In this document: piece after piece, positions 40,976 through 48,761 of the stretch
Numbering within the stretch: the first letter of the stretch is position 1
How the letters are laid out: each line of letters starts with the position of its first letter
From: Conexivisphaerales archaeon
GTDB taxonomy: Archaea; Thermoproteota; Nitrososphaeria; Conexivisphaerales; DTJL01
Direction of reading: 5' to 3'
Length of the DNA stretch: 64,000 bases
Assembly (NCBI GenBank): GCA_038728585.1
Contig: JAVYTR010000006.1
Coordinates: forward strand, 1 to 64,000
Translations under genes and position numbers: made by a program
The notes under the pieces: generated by a model
What the model saw: the letters and a program-made list of their open reading frames with translations, nothing else
The model's database searches: none
What the model was told of the DNA's origin: nothing

Positions 40976-41493
40976 CTTTTCTTATCATCTCTCCTCTTCA
41001 CAGCTATCCATGAAGAATGGTATCTCAGCCAGAGCCTCCAGAATATCTTGCCCGAATAGAAGTATACAAAAAGTCCAAGAGCTGCAAGAATCCCTAGGTA
41101 GATGGATAGGTTTGTAATTTCAGCCTGAGCCTCAGCTTGTCCAGTTTTTATTGCCTGGTCTATCTGCCCGTTAACAGACTGAACTATCTGCTCAGCCTGC
41201 TGGTAGTATGAGATTGCCAGAGACGGCGAAGTCTGATTGATTTCTTGACCCTCTTGAACAAGCTGTATAGCTTGTGTCAGCTCGTTTGCTAGTAAAGTCA
41301 CGTTCGCACCTTGATGTTCAGCTGTGCTTAGTTTGACGAATGTGTTCTGGATATCAGAAAGCACTTGCGAAGAAGTAATCGTTTGAGCCGCCAGATAGGA
41401 AGGATGAAAGCTTACAGCTGTAATGATCAGCATCAGAATCAACGATAGGGAAGACAGAAAAGTAAGCTTTGACATGTGTCTTCTTGCAGTCAT
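40972..41493 (-). CDS. Secreted helical protein with C-terminal anchor
   Basis: The 173-residue protein has a signal peptide (LSLILMLIITAVSFHPSYLA), a helical region (SDIQNTFVKLSTAEHQGAN, then LANELTQAIQLVQEGQEINQ) and a C-terminal membrane helix (IYLGILAALGLFVYFYSGKI) with a basic tail. The helices resemble the helical part of the 620-residue cluster protein. Overlaps of four bases join it to the genes on both sides. Confidence 0.7.
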   Translation of the reverse strand: MTARRHMSKLTFLSSLSLILMLIITAVSFHPSYLAAQTITSSQVLSDIQNTFVKLSTAEHQGANVTLLANELTQAIQLVQEGQEINQTSPSLAISYYQQAEQIVQSVNGQIDQAIKTGQAEAQAEITNLSIYLGILAALGLFVYFYSGKIFWRLWLRYHSSWIAVKRRDDKKR

Positions 41494-41924
41494 GGAAAGC
41501 TGATTCCTAGGTATTTGATATAGGAAATATCGTTCCTCCAGGATGCCGCAAATTCGTATCCCCAGCTGAGAGCAGCTTCTGAAAACATCCAGGCAAGTCT
41601 TGCCCCCCTTGCGAATATTGTGAAGAGATTCTGACCCATCAACTTCATCTTCTTTATTATCCCTACTATAGCTCTGACAAGCTCTAGGCTCTGTAGCTTT
41701 ACCTTAAGATTCAATGCAAGGGTATAGACAGACCTTTCCAGTCTGCTAAGCCTGAACCAAACACCCTGCCTCTTTGCCTTGAGCATCTGCCTGAACATTA
41801 AACTTCTCAATCTTTCGTTTGAACTATATTCATTTTTGATAGCAGGATAATCAGGTTCAGCATTCAGCATGATAGGAAGGAGCCTGAACCTAGCAGGCTT
41901 ATATGTTTTTGATTCACGCGTCAA
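41490..41924 (-). CDS. Small helical protein, first gene of MoxR-DUF58 cluster
   Basis: This 144-residue basic protein is the paralogue of the product of 32220-32624 (see that entry for the shared core). Differences are an N-terminal extension (YKPARFRLLPIMLNAEPDYP) and loss of the LxxEDK segment. No signal peptide or clear membrane helix is present, although one helix (NLFTIFARGARLAWMFSEAA) is amphipathic. Being first in the operon and overlapping the next gene by four bases, it may be the cytoplasmic or peripheral starter subunit of the system. No known family was recognised. Confidence 0.65.
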   Translation of the reverse strand: MTRESKTYKPARFRLLPIMLNAEPDYPAIKNEYSSNERLRSLMFRQMLKAKRQGVWFRLSRLERSVYTLALNLKVKLQSLELVRAIVGIIKKMKLMGQNLFTIFARGARLAWMFSEAALSWGYEFAASWRNDISYIKYLGISFP

Positions 41925-42176
41925 ACCTGCCTACTTCACGTTGCGCTTTCTGCCAAAACATGCTGCTATCTTTGCTTCACTAAAGAACTATTCGCTACGA
42001 ACCAAAGTCAGGACCATGATTCTTTTGCATATCGCGTCATCCATAAAACATTTTGAAGTCTTTCCACTCATTTCCGGCGAAAGGAAAATCTTCCTATGGA
42101 TATTGGTTTATAATCAACCACGTCAAGCGCTACTCATCACTTTGCTCATTCAGAATTTGAAGACTCACTGCAGAAG
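41925..42176. other. Divergent intergenic region
   Basis: About 250 bases upstream of both the MoxR cluster and the small ORF at 42177. I see no gene or RNA in it. Confidence 0.3.
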
Positions 42177-42347
42177 GTGAGGCCAAACTGGGAAAGAGAA
42201 TTGCGTTCAACAGTTCTGGGAGAGCTTTTACCGTTTGAAGAGGTAAGCAGCCAAGCTGCTTTGAATCTGAGGAACCTTCTGAAACAGCAAGCAAGGAAGA
42301 AGCTAAAAGGCGAGGTTGGAAAAATTTTATATACTAATCCAAATTAG
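42177..42347 (+). CDS. Small 56-residue ORF upstream of DUF234 ATPase
   Basis: From a GTG at 42177 an open frame runs to a TAG at 42345-42347, with RPNWERELRSTVLGELLPFE and EVSSQAALNLRNLLKQQARK. Charged helices ending in K-K-L-K-G-E recall small antitoxin-like proteins. Codons and composition look coding, and the frame is open for further codons upstream without a good start. Its end runs through the TATA box of the ATPase gene. It may be a decayed gene or a small partner of the ATPase. Confidence 0.3.
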   Translation: MRPNWERELRSTVLGELLPFEEVSSQAALNLRNLLKQQARKKLKGEVGKILYTNPN

Positions 42348-42363
42348 TACTAATCATGATTAG
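42321..42363 (+). promoter_or_regulatory. TATA box and tandem palindromic operators of ATPase gene
   Basis: The TATA element AATTTTATATA is at about 42323-42333. CTAATCCAAATTAG (42334-42347, imperfect) and CTAATCATGATTAG (42350-42363, exact palindrome) follow, 16 bases apart from start to start. The second one contains the ATG start codon at its centre. Two copies of the same half-sites (CTAAT...ATTAG) covering the transcription start and start codon are strong evidence of a repressor site, perhaps bound by the product itself or by an unlinked regulator. Confidence 0.65.
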
Positions 42364-43720
42364 TCAATTTATAGACAGAGAAGACGAGCTCTCGATACTC
42401 AGAGAAGAATACAGTCATCTCCCTTCGCTCGTTATTCTTTATGGTAAAAGAAGGGTTGGAAAGACAAGATTAATAGAAGAGTTCCTGAAAGGCAAGAAGG
42501 CATTCATATACACCTTTCCTGACTCTGTCAAAGAGGTTCAGCTTAGAGAATTCAAAGAGGGAGCATCCAGATTTTTCAACGACGAATACATATCGAAGCT
42601 GGAAACAGACTCATGGTATGACATATTTGCTTACCTGCATAGAATCGTTGGGAATGGCATTGCGATCGTTTTAGACGAATTTACCTATGCAATAAAGGCT
42701 GACCTGAAGATAACCAGTGATCTGCAGAGGGCCTGGGATGCCTTGTTTTCCAGAAAAAGAATACTTCTCGTCCTCTGCGGTTCTATGCTTGGAATGATGA
42801 ATGAAGCTGTCTTGTCTTCAACCTCTCCTCTGTTTGGAAGAAGAAGCAGAGACATACTCCTACAGCCACTTAAGCCTTGGCACTCTCTTCAATTCTTCAA
42901 TGATAAACTGTACGGGATTGAAGGATACATGCTCGTGGGAGGGATTCCTCCATATCTGACCATTGCTTCAAGGTACAGAAGTGCACTGAATCTGGTAGAA
43001 AGAGAGTTTCTGGACCAGAATGGATACTTTTACAGAGAGCCATACTTCCTGCTGTCACAGGAGCTGAGGGAAACAAAGACATACTTCTCTATAATCATGG
43101 CAATATCTTCAGGCAACTCTACCGCGAACGGGATAGCGAACTATGTCGGAATGGAGACCAGAAAGATATTTCCGTATCTGCAGCAGTTAATGTCACTACA
43201 ACTAATCGAAAGAACGGTACCTTTTATGGGGCCAGAAAGGGCTGGCAGATACTTCGTAAAGGACAACATGCTATACTCTTGGTTCAGGTTGACATATAGA
43301 AGAATGGGAGGGTTCATCAGCAGCCCCAGAACTGGTATTGATGAATTGAGCAGTATACTTGGAGATAGATTCGAGGAAGTTGTAAAGGAATACATCATCA
43401 ACTTCAACCTGCTTCCATTTCGTGTTGAAAAGGCAGGCAAGTGGTGGAAAGATAAAGACGAAATAGACCTAATTGCTGTTAACACAAACGAAAAGAAGGT
43501 CTGCTTTATAGAAGTAAGATGGAGTAGCTTATCACACAGCGAGGCTTTGGAGCTGGGGAAAAGACTACAAGGCAAGGCAACGCAGTTTGAGTGGAACAAA
43601 GACAAGAGAAAGGAAAGTTATTGTATTGTGGCAAGAGAGATAGAAGATAAAGAAGAACTTACAGATGCAGGCTACACCTGTATCGAACTAAAAGATATCT
43701 TGAAAGTTTCTTCCTCCTGA
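42356..43720 (+). CDS. Archaeal AAA ATPase with DUF234/nuclease-like C-terminus
   Basis: The 454-residue protein has Walker A in LYGKRRVGKTRLIEEFLKG at about residue 30, Walker B in GIAIVLDEFTYA, sensor I in LLVLCGSMLGMM and a winged-helix part (GNSTANGIANYVGMETRKIF). The C-terminal DUF234 domain shows KDEIDLIAVNTNEKKVCFIE followed by VRW, a D-x(n)-E-V-R pattern like PD-(D/E)XK nucleases. Such ATPases are numerous in archaea and are suspected in DNA handling or mobile-element competition. The tandem palindrome on its start supports tight regulation. Confidence 0.85.
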   Translation: MISQFIDREDELSILREEYSHLPSLVILYGKRRVGKTRLIEEFLKGKKAFIYTFPDSVKEVQLREFKEGASRFFNDEYISKLETDSWYDIFAYLHRIVGNGIAIVLDEFTYAIKADLKITSDLQRAWDALFSRKRILLVLCGSMLGMMNEAVLSSTSPLFGRRSRDILLQPLKPWHSLQFFNDKLYGIEGYMLVGGIPPYLTIASRYRSALNLVEREFLDQNGYFYREPYFLLSQELRETKTYFSIIMAISSGNSTANGIANYVGMETRKIFPYLQQLMSLQLIERTVPFMGPERAGRYFVKDNMLYSWFRLTYRRMGGFISSPRTGIDELSSILGDRFEEVVKEYIINFNLLPFRVEKAGKWWKDKDEIDLIAVNTNEKKVCFIEVRWSSLSHSEALELGKRLQGKATQFEWNKDKRKESYCIVAREIEDKEELTDAGYTCIELKDILKVSSS

Positions 43721-43774
43721 ACTTCATCGCAAGGAATCAAACCTAGGATTCGAGGATAATTTTAGGGTTTCACT

Positions 43775-45082
43775 CTACGTAGGCATAGGTAGGTATGCAT
43801 CAGCATACCTATCATATGCATAGTAAAGCTTGGGCTTCACAGCATCATGCAGCTCCCTCACGAGTTCATCGGGAGCCTTCCGCTCCGCCCCTGTCAGGAG
43901 GTACCCACCCATCAAAGATGGCAGGATGTTATCATCCCACCATTCCCTCCGATGGGGAACCCCCTCCATCTTCAGGTATAGATTGATAGCTGCATTGAGC
44001 TGCCTGTCTATCTTGAGCCCACAGCTCTTACATTCAAGGATGCTTCCGTTCAGGTCTCTGCTGATCAACCCACATCTGGAGCATTCCTTAGATGTGTTCT
44101 TTGGCTGCAGCTCAACTATTGCTTTATCACCATCATTACCATTCCATTCCTTCACTTTCTTCATGATGCCTCTCCAGTCTGTCCTCGCTATTCCTCTATT
44201 CCACATCTTTGACCTTGTGTACATGCCTTCTTTTCTCAGCTCTTCGAAGCCATTCACTCTAGCTAAAGACCTGATTACTCTAGCCACCTCTATCTGATGT
44301 TTTCTAGCTCTGTTCCTTTCTCTCCTTGAATATTTAGCTAGTATTCTCTTCACCTTCTTTGACTTCGAAGCTTTTCTCTGAACACTTCTCCTCTTCTCGA
44401 ACGATGATATGTGCACTGCCGCTAATGCCCTTGTATCTATCTTCACCCATCCAGTCTCAGGCGAGTAAGCATCCATGCTCATCATATTTGAGTCCCAGGC
44501 AATCTTCTCTGCAATCGGTTCAATCCTCTCATCCTGTACATTAATTGGTAAATGAATCTGCTCAGGTGTTATTATCGGCTCTCCAATACCATTACTGGAA
44601 ACGTTGTCTGGAAGCTTGAAGTACCTCTTGGATAAGTCGAAGTAGACAAATCGATGGGGGGCAATAGTTACCCTTAACCCCTCTCCTTCAAGCTTGCATA
44701 ATGTCTGCTTCGCTCTTACAAAGAGCCTCTTGGCTTTAGGGCATAATGCTTTCCTCCTTCCTTTCACGTAGTTTTTCCTCCATGATTTCATTATAGAGAA
44801 CGCTGTCTTCAATGCAGAATCTACCCAGTGGGCTGCGTAATCCCATCCAACCAAGTATTTATTCCTCAGCTCTGCTCTGAACTGCTTATCCTTTCTGTAG
44901 TTAGGTATTAACCTGTACTGCTGCTGCTTCTTCTTCCCCTCCTGCATTTTCTTCTTCCACACAATTGAACCCCATATATCTGCTATGATGCTGTTGAGCA
45001 CATCCCTGTATGACGAAAGAAGGGGGAGAAGCTCTTCCCCTTTATTATGCTTGAGCGAATAGCTTCTTAGCGTTTTTAACAG
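43775..45082 (-). CDS. tnpB: TnpB RNA-guided nuclease (IS605-family OrfB)
   Basis: The RuvC-like core has all three catalytic positions: AWDSNMMSMDAYSPETGW (Asp), GFEELRKEGMYTRSK (Glu) and KIDRQLNAAINLYLKM (Asp). A zinc ribbon (ECSRCGLISRD, then ILECKSCGL) stands between the last two. From the GTG at 45001 there are 408 residues, but in-frame family sequence (LLKTLRSYSLKHNKGEELLP) continues back to a CTG at 45080-45082, where transcription should begin given a TATA at about 45110; I include this extension. No tnpA is near, so it is a solitary TnpB, probably active as an RNA-guided DNA nuclease. Confidence 0.82.
   Translation of the reverse strand: MLKTLRSYSLKHNKGEELLPLLSSYRDVLNSIIADIWGSIVWKKKMQEGKKKQQQYRLIPNYRKDKQFRAELRNKYLVGWDYAAHWVDSALKTAFSIMKSWRKNYVKGRRKALCPKAKRLFVRAKQTLCKLEGEGLRVTIAPHRFVYFDLSKRYFKLPDNVSSNGIGEPIITPEQIHLPINVQDERIEPIAEKIAWDSNMMSMDAYSPETGWVKIDTRALAAVHISSFEKRRSVQRKASKSKKVKRILAKYSRRERNRARKHQIEVARVIRSLARVNGFEELRKEGMYTRSKMWNRGIARTDWRGIMKKVKEWNGNDGDKAIVELQPKNTSKECSRCGLISRDLNGSILECKSCGLKIDRQLNAAINLYLKMEGVPHRREWWDDNILPSLMGGYLLTGAERKAPDELVRELHDAVKPKLYYAYDRYADAYLPMPT
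43790..43812 (-). ncRNA. Terminal hairpin of likely tnpB omega RNA
   Basis: TAGGTATGC and GCATACCTA are exact complements with loop ATCA, lying within the last codons of tnpB. In IS605-family elements the guide RNA comes from the 3' end of tnpB and the right end of the element, with stable hairpins here. The true RNA boundaries and guide cannot be set from sequence. Confidence 0.35.
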
Positions 45083-45119
45083 CTCCTTTAACTATAGTTC
45101 CTTGTCATATAAAAGGAAC
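45023..45119 (-). promoter_or_regulatory. tnpB promoter with flanking inverted repeats
   Basis: GTTCCTT (45097-45103) and AAGGAAC (45113-45119) flank the minus-strand TATA element (TTTTATATG). Closer to the gene, GGGGAGAAGCTCTTCCCC (about 45024-45041) is a near-palindrome. They may belong to the left end of the IS605-type element or regulate tnpB. Confidence 0.35.
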
Positions 45120-45464
45120 CTTCTTGCCATAATATGACTTATGCCTATCTATTTTGAAACTGTTGTCTACGGCATTTACGAAATTCGATAAACTTGGCCG
45201 AACCGAGTGCAATAATCGAACCCGATAACGAACTGATTAAATTGCAATGATTATGACATGCTGACATTATGTTATCCTCGGATTTGCAAAAACCAGTCAA
45301 GCTGGAAGATTTGTTAGCTGTAAGCAAACAGATGGAATTTAAAATGCGCTTTTCGGAAACTTGTACCTGAAACTTAAACTGACTGCATGTAAGGAGTTGT
45401 TCTAAGCGTTCGACAAAATTTCAGTTATTCCAGAATAGCCTCCCAGGATAATGAATCGAAAATA
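45120..45464. other. Intergenic region between tnpB and HxlR-type gene
   Basis: Some 340 bases with no recognisable gene. One hydrophilic 60-codon frame on the minus strand (45145-45327) has no family resemblance and is treated as chance. Confidence 0.4.
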
Positions 45465-45950
45465 CTATGTTCTGGTATCTTTGCTTTGACCTTTATTACT
45501 GCCTTCTCTCCGGTAGAAGCCCTTTACAATCCCAAAGAAGAGGAAGACTGGCTCACCCAACTTTGCGATTACTCTGCCATCTTCGGTTAGACGATACCTT
45601 ACTGAAGGAGGTCTTCCTGATTCAACTTCTCTTTCTATCATACCGAAATCCTCCAGCAACTTCAACCTGTTTGAGATTACCTTAGAACTTGCCCCCTTGA
45701 GGATGTTCTTTATTTCTCCAAACCTAGGAGAACCCATATTATAGATGACTGTCAGGATTTCTATCGTCCATTTGCCAAAAAGTAACCTTGCAATCTTCAG
45801 GTTTATCTCAGCCTTCTCAGCCGGAGTCAGGGCAGCATAGCCATCTAGATACTCTGATAGTGTGGTAGAGAAATCAGATGCCTTCCTGGCAAACTCTATG
45901 AAAGCAGACATGGTGTCCTTTTGCATTGCAGGTACTGATCGAACGGACAC
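45465..45950 (-). CDS. HxlR-family winged-helix regulator
   Basis: The 161-residue protein contains LLFGKWTIEILTVIYNMGSP, then RFGEIKNILKGASSKVISNR and LKLLEDFGMIEREVESGRPP, with VRYRLTEDGRVIAKL. This is the standard HxlR helix-turn-helix plus wing. No ligand-binding domain is attached. It starts at a GTG (45950) and is transcribed away from the secreted protein at 46048, sharing a 97-base regulatory region, so it probably controls that gene or itself. Confidence 0.85.
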   Translation of the reverse strand: MSVRSVPAMQKDTMSAFIEFARKASDFSTTLSEYLDGYAALTPAEKAEINLKIARLLFGKWTIEILTVIYNMGSPRFGEIKNILKGASSKVISNRLKLLEDFGMIEREVESGRPPSVRYRLTEDGRVIAKLGEPVFLFFGIVKGFYRREGSNKGQSKDTRT

Positions 45951-45975
45951 CTAATTAACATTTGGTTACCTGGTT

Positions 45976-46025
45976 GCAAATTTGCTATTATATTTAGCAT
46001 TAGAAACTGAATAATTTATATAATG
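45976..46025. promoter_or_regulatory. Divergent promoters with palindrome GCAAATTTGC
   Basis: The minus-strand TATA element (TAAATATAA, about 45987-45997) serves the HxlR gene. The plus-strand TATA element (AATTTATATAA, about 46011-46021) serves the secreted protein, whose TTG at 46048 would be leaderless. The exact palindrome GCAAATTTGC at 45976-45985 lies beside the HxlR gene TATA and is a candidate binding site. Confidence 0.45.
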
Positions 46026-46047
46026 TGTACCAAAAGAGTAGATAGAA

Positions 46048-47898
46048 TTGAAGAAATCAAAGCTTCTGTTAACAACGTCCGCTTTGCTCACCCTGCTTTT
46101 CTTGACAGCTGCGCTTTCTCCTTTTGCTGCATCAGAACAAAGTATAGGGTTTGTAACAGGCGTTCTGCCTCCACCACCTCCTGGTTCAACTTCGAATTAC
46201 AACCAAGCTGCTGAACCTCAGGTTGCATCTGATGGCTTTGGAAACTTCTACATCACATCAGAAAATGGACTTGGTTCAGGAACTGACGCTTGGAAATCGA
46301 CGAATGGAGGCACTTCTTACTTTTCTCTTCCGCAACCCAATGCTGTATCTTCTGCTAGCGTAAGTCAGACAACAGGACTTGCGCCTGGAGGAGGGGATGT
46401 AGCAATAGCAATTGCATCCAAGCTTAATGGGCAGTTCTCAAACAGTCAGTATAACATATATGTGGCCAGCCTCACTTTGGGCAGCGTTACGGTAAGTGCT
46501 TCACAGGACGGAGGCTTCACCTGGCAATCAAATGTGCTTTCAGCAAACGTGCCAGCAGACGACAGAGAATGGATAGCAGCATACGGCTCAACCACCTATT
46601 ATCTTTCATATCATAACATAGCCACAGGATTCCAGATAATAATCAACGAGGGTTCTTTAGTTAATGGAATCCCAACAACTGTGCAAACATATCAAGCTAT
46701 AAACCCAGCTCAGCAGAACATCTATCTGGGGACCATAGCTGATAACGAAATCGGCAATCTGGTGGTGGACCAGAATACTGGTATCGTTTACCAGATATTC
46801 GTCGGCTGTCCTCCGGGTACTACTCAGGTGGTCACGTGCTCGAGCTTCAGCACTGTTTACGTAGCTGTAGGACTGCCTGTAGGTCTTACGGTGGCGGGAG
46901 AGCCAATTCTGAATTTCACTGACTATGTTATATATCAGAGCCAGAATTCAAGCTCCAGCTTCAACAACAACTTCCCAGTCATAGCTCTGGACAAGGCAGG
47001 AAACGTTTACGCATCATGGTCAGACGGTCAGAACGTTTACCTTTCATATTCCAGAGATTTTGGAAAAGCATGGAGCACACCTGTCAAGGTGAACTCGGGA
47101 AACGCTGTTACTGCAATCTATCCATGGCTGGCTGCAGGTAATGCAGGTCAGGTTGATGTTGTATATTACGGTACGCCAGCTCCTTCGAACTTCCAGACAT
47201 GTTCAAACGGCACTCCTGGCCAATATGACTGTCAAAATGAGCCATGGTATGTGTTCTTCGCTCAGAATCTGCATGTATTCAGTCAGCCTACATCATGGAC
47301 TCAGGTGCAAGTGACAGGTGTGGTTCATTATGGAGGAGTCTGTCAAGGAGGAGTTACATGCAGCTCGGTCGGTAATGACAACAGAGACCTTTATGACGAC
47401 TTCGGCATAGCAGTCAGCCCTATTACTGGCCTTGCTTCAATAGCCTATTCCGATGATCAATACAGCGACATATATGGTACGTCAGATTCTGGACTCTGCT
47501 CAGCTTCCCAGTCAAATTCTGCCAGCTGTGACCACACAGACTTCGCAACACAAATATCGGGTACAGGGGTACTGCAGAAGCACCCTGGTTTTGAGATAAA
47601 CAAAAAGACCCTTGACCAAGAGTCTGGAGAGGCTGAGTTCGATCTTGCTTTAACAAACAATGCGAATACTTCGATACAATCGATATCTGTCACACTGAAC
47701 GGGATACCTCTTAACCTCGCATGGAATGCCAGCTTTCCCGTAGGACCAGGAAACACTATTTCAGCCACTTATCTGCTACTATCGCTTTCCCCGCTACAGC
47801 TGACATTAGGCTCAGTTTATCAGATACAGGTAACAGCATACTTTTCTGATGGCAGCAACGTAACAGACACTGAGAACATTATTTACTCTGGAATCTGA
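46048..47898 (+). CDS. Secreted sialidase-like beta-propeller protein
   Basis: This 616-residue protein has a signal peptide (LLLTTSALLTLLFLTAALSP, to residue 28 or so), then a repetitive beta-propeller with Asp-box motifs (SASQDGGFTWQSN, SRDFGKAWSTPV) of the sialidase or BNR type. A C-terminal Ig-like domain (LDQESGEAEFDLALTNNANT) follows. Cysteines at paired spacings suggest disulphides. The catalytic residues of true sialidases were not identified, so it may be a binding or structural surface protein rather than an enzyme. No anchor or sorting signal is present at the C-terminus. Confidence 0.7.
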   Translation: MKKSKLLLTTSALLTLLFLTAALSPFAASEQSIGFVTGVLPPPPPGSTSNYNQAAEPQVASDGFGNFYITSENGLGSGTDAWKSTNGGTSYFSLPQPNAVSSASVSQTTGLAPGGGDVAIAIASKLNGQFSNSQYNIYVASLTLGSVTVSASQDGGFTWQSNVLSANVPADDREWIAAYGSTTYYLSYHNIATGFQIIINEGSLVNGIPTTVQTYQAINPAQQNIYLGTIADNEIGNLVVDQNTGIVYQIFVGCPPGTTQVVTCSSFSTVYVAVGLPVGLTVAGEPILNFTDYVIYQSQNSSSSFNNNFPVIALDKAGNVYASWSDGQNVYLSYSRDFGKAWSTPVKVNSGNAVTAIYPWLAAGNAGQVDVVYYGTPAPSNFQTCSNGTPGQYDCQNEPWYVFFAQNLHVFSQPTSWTQVQVTGVVHYGGVCQGGVTCSSVGNDNRDLYDDFGIAVSPITGLASIAYSDDQYSDIYGTSDSGLCSASQSNSASCDHTDFATQISGTGVLQKHPGFEINKKTLDQESGEAEFDLALTNNANTSIQSISVTLNGIPLNLAWNASFPVGPGNTISATYLLLSLSPLQLTLGSVYQIQVTAYFSDGSNVTDTENIIYSGI

Positions 47899-47904
47899 AT
47901 CTTT

Positions 47905-47936
47905 TCCTTAAATTTTTTAATTGATTTTATTGTTGT
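47905..47936 (+). terminator. T-rich terminator after propeller gene
   Basis: Runs of T (TTAAATTTTTTAATTG and TTTTATTG) directly follow the stop codon at 47898. Archaeal terminators are commonly such oligo-T stretches without a hairpin. Confidence 0.4.
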
Positions 47937-48065
47937 TATTATTTGGAAGAGCAGGCCAATATCTTTCCCTGCAAAAAATATCATGAAGTAAACCATGCGT
48001 GCGTCTGCAGAGTTTCATGTAGAGGAGTATATTGATAAACTGGTTGACAATGCTCTTCAGAGAAG

Positions 48066-48761
48066 ATGAGTATAGGCGAGATACCAGCAGAGAGGATCAG
48101 GGATGCAGATATGGGCCTGAAGAAGTTCGCCACCTTCGATGATTCTACATCCATTGAATATCCTAAGTTCCTGAGCAGGTCCGAAGAGAAGCTGAAGCAC
48201 ATACAACATCACTTCAGCAGAAAGGTGAAGGGCTCAAAGAGATGGAGAGAATTAGGTAGAAGGTAAGCAGGGTTTCATTTGCACATAAAGAGGCAGAGAG
48301 AAGACTTCCAGAACAAAATCGTCCACCAAATCTTCAAAGAGAACGACGTCCTCATCCTTGAGAAGCTGAACGTATCTTCGATGCTCTATAACCACTCGAT
48401 AGCCAAATCTATCTCTGAGGCCTCTTGGAGCAACTTTACAAGGAAGGTCATCTTCAAAGCAGAGTCGCTTGGTAAACATGCTATCTTCGTAGACCCATGG
48501 GGCACTACTCAATTCTGCAATAACTGCCTTCACCGGGTTCCAAAAGACTTGCCGGAAAGAGAGCATAAATGCTCTAACCGTGGCGAAGTGATACCAGGAG
48601 ACCTGAACTCCGCTCTTCTCATCAAGAGGCTTGGCATCCTCAAGCTAAGCAGCCCGCCCTCGGACGGAGGGTCGTCACCCACTGAGCAAGGGCCTCTGCC
48701 CTCCCTAAGGGAGATGGTAAGTCCAAGCAATGAAGCGGGAAGCCTACGAGTAAACTCGTAG
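48066..48761 (+). pseudogene. Decayed TnpB (IS605/IS1341-type)
   Basis: The N-terminal domain is missing. The RuvC start is seen as ADMGLKKFATFDDSTSIEYP, then LSRSEEKLKHIQHHFSRKVK. A frameshift near 48260 moves into HIKRQREDFQNKIVHQIFKE, NDVLILEKLNVSSMLYNHSI and AKSISEASWSNFTRKVIFKA. The zinc ribbon has lost a Cys (CNNCLHR, then CSNRGEVIPGDLNSALLIKR), and the first Asp of the usual D-R-D motif is replaced. The nuclease is dead. It is a different TnpB type from the one at 43775-45082. The 3' RNA segment remains well preserved. Confidence 0.8.

Noticed and set aside
45145-45327. Minus-strand 60-codon frame
   Set aside because: It lacks a promoter or ribosome site and family resemblance, and lies in an A/T-rich gap where chance frames are common.
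46048-47898. True sialidase enzyme
   Set aside because: Only Asp-box structural motifs are visible; the arginine triad and the Tyr/Glu catalytic pair of sialidases were not found.
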